A DNA stretch of 64,000 bases, taken from the NCBI GenBank assembly GCA_951799425.1, contig OX637393.1, positions 10,846,744-10,910,743 of the forward strand. The letters are read 5' to 3'. The stretch comes from Ilex aquifolium (Eukaryota; Streptophyta; Magnoliopsida; Aquifoliales; Aquifoliaceae). The notes beneath the pieces are model-generated. The model did not search any database, was not told where the DNA came from, and saw only the letters and a program-made list of their open reading frames with translations. Numbering within the stretch: position 1 is the first letter of the stretch; the number at the start of each line of letters is the position of its first letter. Position numbers and translations under genes: made by a program. Shown piece after piece: positions 12,626-24,153 of this stretch.

Positions 12626-12695
12626 AACTCATTCATTTTGCTATCAAATTGACGACCTTCAAACTGAGATCCCTTTGGTGTGGCACCTGCCATGA
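12626..12695 (-). pseudogene. Captured first coding exon of eIF4A
   Basis: The exon reads MAGATPKGSQFEGRQFDSKM from an ATG at 12693, matching the N-terminus of plant eIF4A, the DEAD-box RNA helicase of translation initiation (family pattern MAG.APEGSQFDARQ.D.KMNELL). An AG acceptor lies just before the ATG and a GTAAGA donor at 12625-12620 follows NEL, as expected where eIF4A has an intron in its leader and another after this exon. No helicase motifs occur nearby. It is a fragment carried by the 11-kb CACTA-like element, on the same strand as the aspartic proteinase exons. Confidence 0.8.
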
Positions 12696-12786
12696 CTGCA
12701 AAAAAATTGACAATCATTAATAAGGTGAACTCATACAGCTCCAAAAATAAAGTAAATGACAGATTGCATGTTTGTATTCACAAAGC

Positions 12787-12822
<36 letters not shown>

Positions 12823-13239
12823 TTGAGGGAGTCTTAAACAAATTACAGGACATATTATAACCTGAAAAATATTTTTTTTTTCCATTAATTTGAACCATAC
12901 GCGCACTAAACATAACTCATTTGTTTATCAAATAATCCAGCCAACGGCTCCTTTTAATTCTTTTCCCCAATTGCATTTAACTCTATTCAATCGAGCTTCA
13001 ATGAGCAAAAAACTACATTACCAAAACCTAGATGCTTCCCCCGTCACCCTTTCCCTTTGGGTTTTTTTTTTCAATTCCACATAAAGATGGGAAATTTCAA
13101 AACCCAATACTTAAGAATAAAAAATTCTTCCTCCAACACACAACATAGCCCCAAATATTCATCCCAAAAAACTGAAGCATCGAACAAAATACAATTTGAA
13201 TAAATTTATATACACATACCATGCCACTCTTTCCTCTCA

Positions 13240-14075
13240 CGGAAGAAAACAAAGATTGCTATGTGATGTTCAAACAATAACACCTTGTGTTTTGATGCAG
13301 GTCAAGAAGCTTAAAGGGATCAAGACTCGTATTGTTTAAACTCATATGCATCTCATTCAAGAATATGCAAAGCCCAAGACCGACAACTTTATGGATGGGA
13401 TTGGGATTAACTCCAAATTGTCACATCCCTACAAAGAAAGTCAAACAAAAGAAAAGAAAGAAAGATTGCTATATGATGGCCAAGCGATAATCACCATACC
13501 TTGGTAGAGATCTAAAAAACTTGAAGGGATCAAGATTTGTATTGTTCAAACCCATATGCATCTCATTTAAGAATATGCAAAGCCCAAGCCTGAAAAACTT
13601 AGAATCATAAGATATCTAAAAAATACAAATCAACCTGCAGAAAGATCGGATTACTTCCAAATTGTTGGTTCCCCAAAAAGGAAAAAAATACAAAAAAAAA
13701 AAATCAAGGAAAGAAAGATTGTTGTGTAATGGTCAAACGATAATCTCCATACCTTGATACAGATCAAAAAGATTGAAGGGATCAAGTTTAGTTTGTATTG
13801 TTCAAACCCATAAGCATCTCATTCAAGAATATGCAAAGCTCAAGAGTAAAAACCATAGAATCATAGGATATCTGCAAAAACACAATCCAACACGCAGAGA
13901 GATAGAATTACCACCCAAGTTGTTAGTTCCCCAAAAAGAAAATAAAAATCAAGGAAAGGAAGATTGCTATGTGACGATCAAACGATAGTACATCACACTT
14001 TGATAGAGATCAAGAAGCTCAAACGGTTCAATATCTGTATTAATCAAACCTATACGCAGCATTCAAGAATGGTTG
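13240..14075. repeat. Four-copy tandem repeat of about 240 bp
   Basis: Four diverged direct copies begin near 13250, 13465, 13715 and 13965. Each contains AAGATTGCTATGTGATG-like sequence, then AGGGATCAAGA, then CATTCAAGAATATGCAAAG. The copies differ by many substitutions and small gaps, so the duplications are not recent. A GA microsatellite follows at 14106-14127. Confidence 0.8.
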
Positions 14076-14832
14076 AGTGTCTATGTATATTTGCTCTGCC
14101 AAAAAGAGAGAGAGAGAGAGAGAGAGATTTACTACTCTCTTCCTTTTGGGTACTAAATATCTGCTAGTTGTTTTACAGGGTATTATAATAAAAAATATCT
14201 TCTTTGCTTTTTATATTTCTTGATCTAGTTGCTTAAATATTACTATAGAATGAAATAGTTTTTGATTTAATTTTGCTGGAATGTGGATTAAGTAAATTTT
14301 TAATACATGGTGTGACCTCTGGTAGATTTTGTTAAAAGAAAAAAAAAAAGGTTATAGCCTTACAATTTCTAACCCACTAATTAATCAAAAATAACAAAAC
14401 ACACCACATAACACATAAATTCTTTATTTTTTTTGGTAGATTGAAAAGTTATAATACACGAATTCAACATAACAATTATAAAGCATGACAGATTTCAATA
14501 AATTCATCTGATGGTCTCAAATAGATTCATCTAACGGCCACCAACATCCCTCTCAAAATCATTCACATTATAATTCAAATGTGACGTCAACACCTAAGTT
14601 GTTTTATAAGATTGATCTTATAGGGATAGGGGGGAAGAATACCGATCACCTACTTAATGAAGGTCCACTGAAAATGCCTTATCTTTTTTCCAAAGGATTT
14701 AACAACACTACTAATATAGAGCTCGAAAGACTATAACAACATAAAAGTTTTGCTTCTTTTTTTTCTGCTCTAAGTTGCAATTCAAAAAAAAATATAGGAT
14801 ACTTGACAACCATATAATGAAAGTTATGTAAC

Positions 14833-15129
14833 TTATGTTATAAGTTTGATGTAATATGGCTTATCAGTCATATTTTCTAAATTTACATCAGTGGGACTTA
14901 GAATGCCAATTGTTCTAGATGACCTAGAAGAGAATGCTTTTGGGACAAGTTGCCTAAACTTCTCTCTGGGAACATCCAACGGACACCAACCTCCTTCAAA
15001 AAATGGAGCACCCATTACCACATCTAAGTGAGTTAGAGATTCAAAGATGATAACATGAACTAAAAACAAGAGATTCAAAGGTGGACAAGACGTCCAAACC
15101 AAAGACAAGTCGAAGCAAAGAAAATACAA
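14833..15129 (-). pseudogene. Unidentified coding-like stretch inside the CACTA-like element
   Basis: A minus-strand open frame of 98 codons has coding-like composition in its central part (FEGGWCPLDVPREKFRQLVP and TDVNLENMTD). A possible AG acceptor (TTTTTAG) lies just before VHVIIFESL near 15063. I do not recognise the family. It lies between the captured eIF4A exon and the CT-rich leader-like region and shares their strand, so it may be another captured exon or a remnant of the element's own gene. Confidence 0.4.
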
Positions 15130-15844
15130 TATAAAGAAACCAAAACTACATCACACAATAAGCTGTCCAATTCGAAAATACCCGAGTTTTTGATTAAAAT
15201 GCATCAACTGTTGAGCTCAGCTGGTATCTCAGGTTCCTTCCTTCACGGAAAAGGTACAAGATTTTCGAAAGACATGGTATTGGGGATCCTTACTTCCTTC
15301 AGAGAAAAAGAAAAGGTAAAAGAGCTTAGAAGGAGAATAGTAGGGAAGGGTTTATGGGTGAGGGAAAGGCTACTCGTCATTTAGCCCATGCTGTTGTACC
15401 AGAAGAAGAGACAAATTGAAAGCCAATCAATGTCTTCTTTCCATTTTTTGGAAATGGGGCCAATAAATTTCAAGTATGTTATAAGTGTAGAATTCTTGCC
15501 AAGCTTAAGGTATCTATAGGCAATATAACACATGGTTGCGCATGAATGCATCTCATTCAATACAGTCATCCTTAATCACTGTAGGGCTTAGATATTTGCC
15601 AATCCCTGAGTAAGAAAGGTACAAAGATTTATATTCAAACATTAATATGTCAATTTCTCAAAACTCTACTGCCAAACCCATCACCCCCACCTCCAAAAAC
15701 AAAGAAGGAAAGGAAAAAGAAAGAAAGATAACGGCAATATAATAACAGCTATCTGAAAAAACCAAGCCATTGCACATAGAACTTGGACCAGACTCAAATT
15801 TCCATTATCGTCTCAGGAAACAACTGAAACCGAGGCCAACCCAT

Positions 15845-15995
15845 ATACAAATTGAAACCCACAAAGGAAAAAAGTTGCAATCAAACAATGTATAGTCATC
15901 GAAGAGGTAAAACAAATAGAAACCCACAAAGAAAAACTTGCAATCAAACAACGTATAGTCATTGAAGGGGTAAAACAAATAGAAACCCACCAAAA
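15845..15995. repeat. Two-copy tandem repeat of about 65 bp
   Basis: Two direct copies share GAAACCCACAAAG, CTTGCAATCAAACAA and GTATAGTCAT with few differences. They belong to the interior of the 11-kb element. Confidence 0.75.
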
Positions 15996-16084
15996 AAGTA
16001 CCCGAGTTTTTGGCCAAACTAACAGTATTTTCCAAAATAATTCCCAAGTTAACACCCCAAATGCCTCATACGGCAACATTAAAC

Positions 16085-16790
16085 ACATAAACCCAGATGA
16101 GCTACAAATCTGAAGCAGCAAATCTGAGAGAGAGAGAGATAGAGAGAGAAAGAGACCATACCGTGGAGCCTTCAGCCGGTGGAGCCTCAGTTCAGACAGT
16201 GGAGCCTCAGACGGTAGAGCCTCAGTTTTGGTGAAAATTTGAAGCAGCTTTGTTCGATTTTGATCGATTGATTTTGAGAGAAAGAGCTTTGTTTATTTTG
16301 ATCGATCGATTTGTTCGATTCTGAAGCAAATCTGAAGCAAATAGCTACGCAAATCTGAAGCAGCAATCACTGCGATAGATCTTCTGTGGAGCCGATGGAG
16401 CCTTCTCGGTGAAGCTTCAGTGATATTCGGTGAAGCCTGCGATGAAGCCTTGTCGGTTCTGTGCTGTGGAGCTTCAGTGAGACAGAGAGAGAGAGGGCCA
16501 GCGGTGGCTTGTGGCTTCGACTAGCAGGGAGAGGCAGAGAGAGAGAGAGTCTGTGCGTGTGTGTGTGTGTGTGTCGACTGAAAACGAAGAGGCAACGACG
16601 GGGAAAGAGATAGAAAAACAGAGAGAGGGAGACGGTGAGTGAGAGAGAGAGTGTTGGAAACGGGAAGGTGAAGAAGAAGGGGCAGCTAGGGCCATGGACG
16701 TATTTAAATACTAAAAACGACGTCGTTTTGAGTATAAATGAATTTTCTTTCGCCCAAAAACGATGTCGTTTCTCTTTTAAAAAATATATT
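16085..16790 (-). promoter_or_regulatory. Leader-like CT-rich region with possible promoter
   Basis: On the minus strand this stretch is strongly CT-rich, with repeated GGCTCCAC-type motifs, several CT runs and a short GT run near 16557-16574. A perfect palindrome AAAACGACGTCGTTTT lies near 16715, and TATTTAAATA and GTATAAAT lie close by. Plant leaders often look like this, and the captured exons lie downstream on the same strand. Calling it a promoter is inference. Confidence 0.35.
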
Positions 16791-17025
16791 TTGCGACGAA
16801 ATATAAAACGTCGCAATTAATATTTTAATTCTAATTTAAAATTACAAAAAACAGAATTCTGCGACAAATATAAAACGTCGCAAAAAATAATTTTATTCAG
16901 CTCCCGCCATCTTTCAGGCCAAAAATAAATTGGGAGGGAATCACATTTTAGCGACGTTTTCCAAAAACGTCGCAAATGAAATTGCCAAAAAGGAAATTTG
17001 CGACAAAATTCAAAAAACGTCGCAG
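16791..17025. repeat. Internal GCGACG hairpin cluster
   Basis: Four inverted repeats of the GCGAC...GTCGC type (near 16795, 16861, 16952 and 17000) lie at the left border of the satellite. A segment here (CTCCCGCCATCTTTCAGGC, then GGGAGGGAA) resembles the unique piece near 21105-21135 (CCCGCCAGCTCTCCCGCCA, then GGAGGGAAA), so two related end modules bracket the tandem arrays. Confidence 0.75.
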
Positions 17026-17035
17026 ATAGTAAACA

Positions 17036-19863
17036 TTTAAATTATATCATTTCAATTTCATTCAATTAACACCCAATTCATCAAATTAACATTCAGATTT
17101 AACAAACTGACATTCAATTTCATCATATTAACATGTAATTTCATCAAATTGACTTTCAATTTTATTAAATTAACATTCAATTTCATCAAATTAACATTCA
17201 ATTTATGAAATGGACCTTAAATTTCATCATATTAACATGTAATTTCATTAAATCGACTTTCAATTTTTTAAATTAATATTCGATTTATCAAATTGACATT
17301 CAATTTCATCAAATTAACATTCAATTTATGAAATGGACATTAAATTTCATCATATTAACATGTAATTTCATCAAATCGACTTTCAATTTGATTAAATTAA
17401 CATTCGATTTATCAAATTGACATTCAATTTCATCAAATTAACATTCAATTTATGAAATGGACTATAAATTTCATCATATTAACATGTAATTTCATCAAAT
17501 CGACTTTCAATTTTATTAAATTAACATTTGATTTATCAAATTGACATTCAATTTCATCAAATTAACATTCAATTTATGAAATGGACCTTAAATTTCATCA
17601 TATTAACTTATAATTTCATCAAATCGACTTTCAATTTCTTTAAATTAACATTCGATTTATCAAATTGACATTCAATTTCATCAAATTAACATTCAATTTA
17701 TCAAATTGACATTTAATTTCATCAAATTAACATGTAATTTCATCAAATCGACTTTCAATTTCATTAAATTAACATTCCATTTTATCAAATTAACATTCAA
17801 TTTGATTAAATTAACATTCGATTTATCAAATTGACATTCAATTTCATCAAATCGACTTTCAATTTCTTTAAATTGACATTCAATTTCATCAAATTAACAT
17901 TCAATTTATGAAATGGACCTTAAATTTCATCATATTAACTTATAATTTCATCAAATCAACTTTCAATTTCTTTAAATTAACATTCGATTTATCAAATTGA
18001 CATTCAATTTCATCAAATTAACATTCAATTTATCAAATTGACATTTAATTTCATCAAATTAACATGTAATTTCATCAAATCAACTTTCAATTTCATTAAA
18101 TTAACATTCTATTTTATCAAATTAACATTCAATTTAAGAAATGGACATTAAATTTCATCATATTAACATGTAATTTCATCAAATCGACTTTCAATTTGAT
18201 TAAATTAACATTCGATTTATCAAATTGACATTCAATTTCATCAAATCGACTTTCAATTTCTTTAAATTGACATTCAATTTCACCAAATTAACATTCAATT
18301 TATGAAATGGACCATAAATTTCATCATATTAACATGTAATTTCATCAAATCGACTTTCAATTTTATTAAATTAACATTTGATTTATCAAATTGACATTCA
18401 ATTTCATCAAATTAACATTCAATTTATGAAATGGACCTTAAATTTCATCATATTAACTTATAATTTCATCAAATCGACTTTCAATTTCTTTAAATTAACA
18501 TTCGATTTATCAAATTGACATTCAATTTCATCAAATTAACATTCAATTTATCAAATTGACATTTAATTTCATCAAATTAACATGTAATTTCATCAAATCG
18601 ACTTTCAATTTCATTAAATTAACATTCCATTTTATCAAATTAACATTCAATTTGATTAAATGGACATTCGATTTATCAAATTGACATTCAATTTCATCAA
18701 ATCGACTTTCAATTTCTTTAAATTGACATTCAATTTCATCAAATTAACATTCAATTTATGAAATGGACCTTAAATTTCATCATATTAACTTATAATTTCA
18801 TCAAATCAACTTTCAATTTCTTTAAATTAACATTCGATTTATCAAATTGACATTCAATTTCATCAAATTAACATTCAATTTATCAAATTGACATTTAATT
18901 TCATCAAATTAACATGTAATTTCATCAAATCAACTTTCAATTTCATTAAATTAACATTCTATTTTATCAAATTAACATTCAATTTATGAAATGGACATTA
19001 AATTTCATCATATTAACATGTAATTTCATCAAATCGACTTTCAATTTGATTAAATTAACATTCGATTTATCAAATTGACATTCAATTTCATCAAATCGAC
19101 TTTCAATTTCTTTAAATTGACATTCAATTTCATCAAATTAACATTCAATTTATGAAATGGACCATAAATTTCATCATATTAACATGTAATTTCATCAAAT
19201 CGACTTTCAATTTTATTAAATTAACATTTGATTTATCAAATTGACATTCAATTTCATCAAATTAACATTCAATTTATGAAATGGACCTTAAATTTCATCA
19301 TATTAACTTATAATTTCATCAAATCGACTTTCAATTTCTTTAAATTAACATTCGATTTATCAAATTGACATTCAATTTCATCAAATTAACATTCAATTTA
19401 TCAAATTGACATTTAATTTCATCATATTAACATGTAATTTCATCAAATCGACTTTCAATTTCATTAAATTAACATTCCATTTTATCAAATTAACATTCAA
19501 TTTATGAAATGGACATTAAATTTCATCATATTAACATGTAATTTCATCAAATCGACTTTCAATTTCTTTAAATTAACATTCGATTTATCAAATTGACATT
19601 CAATTTATCAAATTAACATTCAATTTATTAAATGGACATTCAATTTCATCAAATTAACATGTAATTTCATCAAATCGACTTTCAATTTCATTAAATTAAC
19701 ATTCAATTTCATCAAATTAACATGAAATTTCATCAAATCGACTTTAAATTTCATTAAATTTACATTCAATTTATCAAATTGACATTCAATTTCATCAAAT
19801 TAACATTCAATTTATAAAATGGACATTCAATTTCATTAAATTGACATTCAAATTTACATGTGA
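17036..19863. repeat. Hierarchical satellite: ~20-bp, ~128-bp and 850-bp periods
   Basis: The base unit is about 20 bp (TTAACATTCAATTTCATCAA and close variants). Variants are ordered into blocks of about 128 bp that contain ATTTATGAAATGGACC and AACATGTAATTTC. These are again grouped into an 850-bp unit: TTTTATTAAATTAACATTTG starts at 17511, 18361 and 19211, exactly 850 bp apart. Two full 850-bp copies and a partial third are present. No coding sequence is present. The array lies wholly inside the CACTA-like element. Confidence 0.92.
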
Positions 19864-19888
19864 ATTAAATTGATATTTTTTTTAATTT

Positions 19889-21090
19889 TGTTAAAAAGCA
19901 TCCAAGTTAATTTTTTTGTTGATTTTTAATTTTGTTAAACTGTTATTTGCGACGTTTTTTGAAAACGTCGCTAAAAAACATCCAAGTTAATTTTTGTTAT
20001 TTTTTATTTTTTGTACACTGTTATTTGCGACGTTTTTTGAAAACGTCGCTAAAAAGCATCCAAGTTAATTTTTTTTGTTGATTTTTAATTTTGTTAAACT
20101 GTTATTTGCGACGTTTTTTAAAAACGTCGCAAAAAATCATCCAAGTTAATTTTTGTTGATTTTTTATTTTTTGTACACTGTTATTTGCGACGTTTTTTGA
20201 AAACGTCGCTAAAAAGCATCCAAGTTAATTTTTTTGTTGATTTTTAATTTTGTTAAACTGTTATTTGCGACGTTTTTTTGAAAACGTCGCTAAAAATCAT
20301 CCAAGTTAATTTTTGTTGATTTTTTATTTTTTGTACACTGTTATTTGCGACGTTTTTTGAAAACGTCGCTAAAAAGCATCCAAGTTAATTTTTGTTGATT
20401 TTTTATTTTTTGTACACTGTTATTTGCGACGTTTTTTGAAAACATCGCTAAAAATCATCCAAGTTAATTTTTGTTGATTTTTTATTTTTTGTACACTGTT
20501 ATTTGTGACGTTTTTTGAAAATGTCGCTAAAAAGCATCCAAGTTAATTTTTGTTGATTTTTTATTTTTTGTACACTGTTATTTGCGACGTTTTTTGAAAA
20601 CGTCGCTAAAAAGCATCCAAGTTAATTTTTTTTGTTGATTTTTAATTTTGTTAAACTGTTATTTGCGACGTTTTTTAAAAACGTCGCTAAAAATCATCCA
20701 AGTTAATTTTTGGTGATTTTTTATTTTTTGTACACTGTTATTTGCGACGTTTTTTGAAAACGTCGCTAAAAAGCATCCAAGTTAATTTTTGTTGATTTTT
20801 TATTTTTTGTACACTGTTATTTGCGACGTTTTTTGAAAACGTCGCTAAAAATCATCCAAGTTAATTTTTGTTGATTTTTTATTTTTTGTACACTGTTATT
20901 TGCGACGTTTTTTAAAAACGTCGCTAAAAATGAACAAAGTTAATTTTTTTGTTGATTTTCAATTTTCTGTAAACTGCTATTTGCGACGTTTTTTAAAAAC
21001 GTCGCTAAAAATGAACAAAGTTAATTTTTTTGTTGATTTTCAATTTTCTATAAACTGCTATTTGCGACGTTTTTAAAAAACGTCGCTAAT
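19889..21090. repeat. Fifteen-unit tandem array, ~80 bp, one hairpin per unit
   Basis: About 15 units of 77-82 bp each carry GCGACGTTTTTTGAAAAC followed by GTCGC, an inverted repeat able to form a stem of 10-11 bp. The spacer contains CATCCAAGTTAATTTTTGT and TTTTTTGTACACTG. One unit (near 20505) has a changed stem (GTGACG / TGTCGC) that keeps partial pairing. Three more hairpins continue to the right end of the element. They probably grew from the subterminal repeats. Confidence 0.9.
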
Positions 21091-21295
21091 AACTTTTCCC
21101 GCCAGCTCTCCCGCCAAAGACAATTCGGAGGGAAAATCATTTTTGCGACGTTTTAGTAAAAACGTCGCAAAAAAACTTGCCAAAATTGTATTTTGCGACA
21201 AAATTTAAAATCGTCGCTCATAGTCTACTTTTTGCGACGATTTTAAAAACGTCGCAAAAAAAACGTCGCAAAAAAAGTATTTTGTTGTAGTGTGT

Positions 21296-21518
21296 CACTA
21301 TAGGATCTGGGAAAAGTCAGAAATATATAGCACTACTTCTCATGCAGAGAGGCTGTTCTACGACTCGAACTGTTGATACATATGCAATTATGAAATAATC
21401 TTATCAATGTGCCAAGACCCACACTCATATAATACATTCATTAAATATTAAAATTTAAGATATTTTCAAGTCATCCTAACAAATAAATAACTTGTAACAA
21501 AAAATCCCCAAGTATGCG
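21296..21518. other. Short intergenic spacer
   Basis: Nothing recognisable lies between the large CACTA-like element and the first hAT element. Confidence 0.5.
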
Positions 21519-21908
21519 TTGTGAGGTAGGGGTGTGCAATAATTCGAAAATTCGACTCCGTGTTCAACTCCGGTCCAACTCCACCTCTGCCTCCGTCGGA
21601 GTTAGAGAAAAATTGCAAACTTCGATCGGAGTCAGAGTTTGCAGTCCATTCTGAAAAAACTCCGACTTCGACTCCGACTTTTATAAATTAATAATTTTAT
21701 ATAAATTATAAATTAATAATATATTATTATAAATCCAAAATCCTAAGCCCAACCCACCAAAATATTTAAGCCCCTAAGCCTTGTCCCTAAACACTACAAC
21801 CCCCCTCTTTCTCTTTCTCTCTCTCACTCATTCAGACACAAACACACACACACACACAAGTCATCTGAGACGACGCAGGCAAGCCCTTCGATCTCTCGTC
21901 TCTATCTA

Positions 21909-21939
<31 letters not shown>

Positions 21940-22055
21940 TAGTCAAGGACGAGGAGCCCAACCCCTCCATCTCTCACTCTTATGATGGAATACCACACAA
22001 ATCCTCAGATTTGAGATCTCAACGAAACATCTCTGACAAAGCTCTTCCAGACAAT

Positions 22056-22058
<3 letters not shown>

Positions 22059-22103
<45 letters not shown>
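22059..22103. repeat. (CT)n microsatellite
   Basis: About 22 CT units lie inside the first hAT element. Confidence 0.95.
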
Positions 22104-22106
<3 letters not shown>

Positions 22107-22345
22107 ATATATATACATATGTGTGTGTGTTTTACATTATAAAATTTATATGCACTGTCTAATATTTTTTTTTAATTGTGTCAATTTCTGAAATTCCGGT
22201 CCTACTCCGATTGGCGAAGACGGGGGCGGAGGTGGAAGCAATGTATTGTAGAGTCGAAATCGGAGGAAAAAACTCACTCCGACTAAAGTTGTTGTTGGAG
22301 GTCGGATTGATGTCTTCGACTTCGTCGGAGTTGGTGCCCACCCCT

Positions 22346-24140
22346 TGTGACGACCCCATATAAAAATAAATAAATAAAATCACTAACACGCTAATTAGGT
22401 CGTCAATTATAATTGAAATTTATTTTTTTTAACAAATGGACCCTAAATATATTCTTCACGTGAAAACAAGTCAAATGACTATAACTAAGGTCAAAACTCG
22501 TAATCATATATATATATATATTTATGTGTGCAGGTGAAATGACAAAGATAAATATATTCATATCTATATATATGTAAGGGAAAGGACAACTGTCCTACTT
22601 TAGATTTGCAAATATCTTCCTATCTATACATATATATATGTGTTGTTTGTGGGAAAGGACGCAAATATCTTCATATCTATACATACATATGTGTTGGTGT
22701 GAAAGGACAATGTCCTTTCTAGATTTGCAAGGATTTGAAAACGTGTTCTAAGGAAAAAAAAAAAAAAAGAAAAGAAAGAGGGAACGGTGAAGCAACAGAC
22801 AGTTGTCCAAGTAATGATGTCAGCCATGGCCTAAGGGGGCAAAAATTTCGGCTATAAATAGCCAAGTTCAGAACCTTTGATCGGCACAACAGAGAAGTGA
22901 AAAAGAGAGAGAGGAAGGAAGGAAGGAAGGAAGGAAGGAAGGGAGAGACAGAGAAGAAAGAAAATGGGTCCAAATTTTATTGACCGCTTTTGAGTAAAAT
23001 TTTTCTTTTGGTAAGATTCTTTGTTTAGTCTGTAGATTTGAATTACTTAAAGTTGATCCTTATTAAATGTTTTTGGATCAAATTTAAGTATCGTTATTTT
23101 TTTAGTTATTTCAAAAATTATGTTAGCTTTCATTGCTTATTGTTATTCTAAAATATTATTTTGGTAATTTTGTCACAGTACACGGTATCGAGTAGAAGTC
23201 AAGACAAAGATAAATTTTTTTTTATCTTTTACTATCATTGATGCATTTCATGCATGTTTGTGGGTTTCATGTTAAATATATTTTTTTATGGATTATTATA
23301 TCGTTTTAATCATGGGGTCAAACTGGGATTTTATAAATAAATCGTGATCATGTACATTTATATCAAGACCCTAATTATCTTATGAAACCACGTTGTATAA
23401 CAAATGTTTTATTATTATTAGTATTTAATGTTTGGTTTACTGTTGGGTCTGACTACGATATGATTTTATTTTGTGATTTTGGTAAAATTATTATGAATGC
23501 ACATAATCGAAGTCAGAGGGTTAATAGATGCGTGATTCTTGAGAGGATTCACAGGATTTCTACTAGTCCTTGGGTTCACTGGTTAGTAATATCGATTGTC
23601 GTGGTAGCATGTGTGGCACCACATAATTTTCGGTATTGGTGTTTCTAGAAAAGCAAGAAGGGCATTAGGTTTCCCTAGGGTGCAAGACCCCAAAGTTTTC
23701 TCCGGAGGCGGTCCATACGTGGATCAGAAAATTGACGGATTAATATTATCGATATGTGCTGAAATTTATTTATTTATTTGATTCATTACTTTGCTATATT
23801 CCTGCATTTATCCGTTGTTTAATTATATTATGCATTGTTTTAAAAACCCTTGGTAGTCATTGATAAACGTTATCCTACTGAGCTGGTGAGCTCATCCCTA
23901 TCTAACATTTTTCAGAAATATGAAGCGGGGCCAGAGGATAGGCTGAAAGGACAACGGATAGAGGCTGCTATTATTATTTCCTTTTATCAAGAATAATTGA
24001 AATGATCATGTGAAGATTATGAACTCGTACGTGGAATATAATAATACAAATAAGGTTATCGTAAGTTCGGTGTGATTTTATTATTCAATCACGCCCGAGT
24101 ATTTCTTTAAAAAAGGAAAAAAAAAATTCGGGGCATTACA
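22346..24140 (+). mobile_element. Solo LTR, probably Ty3/gypsy
   Basis: The sequence begins TGTGACGACCCC and ends GGGGCATTACA. It is flanked by a perfect 5-bp duplication, CCCCT at 22341-22345 and 24141-24145. At 1,795 bp with no internal domain it is a solo LTR left by recombination. A TATA box (GCTATAAATA, 22851-22860) marks plus-strand orientation. A GAGCTGGTGAGCTCA motif near 23879 is usual in plant gypsy LTRs. The exact duplication suggests moderate rather than great age. Confidence 0.88.
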
Positions 24141-24153
24141 CCCCTATTGCGAG

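Larger units (their letters stand above)
10165..21292. mobile_element. Very large CACTA-like transposon with captured exons and satellite arrays
   Basis: The left end begins CACTACAAAAAAAATCG and the right end finishes TTTTGTTGTAGTG. The element is flanked by a 3-bp target duplication, TGT at 10162-10164 and 21293-21295. Both ends are loaded with hairpins built from GCGACG and CGTCGC, presumably subterminal transposase-binding repeats. At about 11.1 kb it has no recognisable transposase. Its interior holds exon fragments from an aspartic proteinase gene and an eIF4A gene, an unidentified coding stretch and a CT-rich leader-like region, all on the minus strand, plus several tandem repeats. It is best described as a non-autonomous, gene-capturing CACTA element. 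Confidence 0.82.
21527..24146. mobile_element. Non-autonomous hAT element (about 820 bp), split by a solo LTR
   Basis: The left end is TAGGGGTGTGCA and the right end is its inverse, TGCCCACCCCTA, when the solo LTR at 22346-24140 and one CCCCT are taken out; only the last base lies beyond the LTR. The flanking 8-bp duplication is TTGTGAGG on the left (21519-21526) and TTGCGAGG on the right once the next hAT insertion is also taken out, one mismatch in eight. The interior has repeated CTCCGACTCCG-type motifs and CT microsatellites and codes for nothing. Confidence 0.82.

Noticed and set aside
16367-16816. 149-codon minus-strand frame
   Set aside because: It is a low-complexity product of CT-rich leader-like sequence with no family likeness.
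17036-19863. Centromeric satellite
   Set aside because: The array is under 3 kb and confined within one CACTA-like element.
19889-21090. CRISPR-like regular array
   Set aside because: Units are ~80 bp with no unique spacers, lie in plant nuclear DNA and are bounded by transposon ends.
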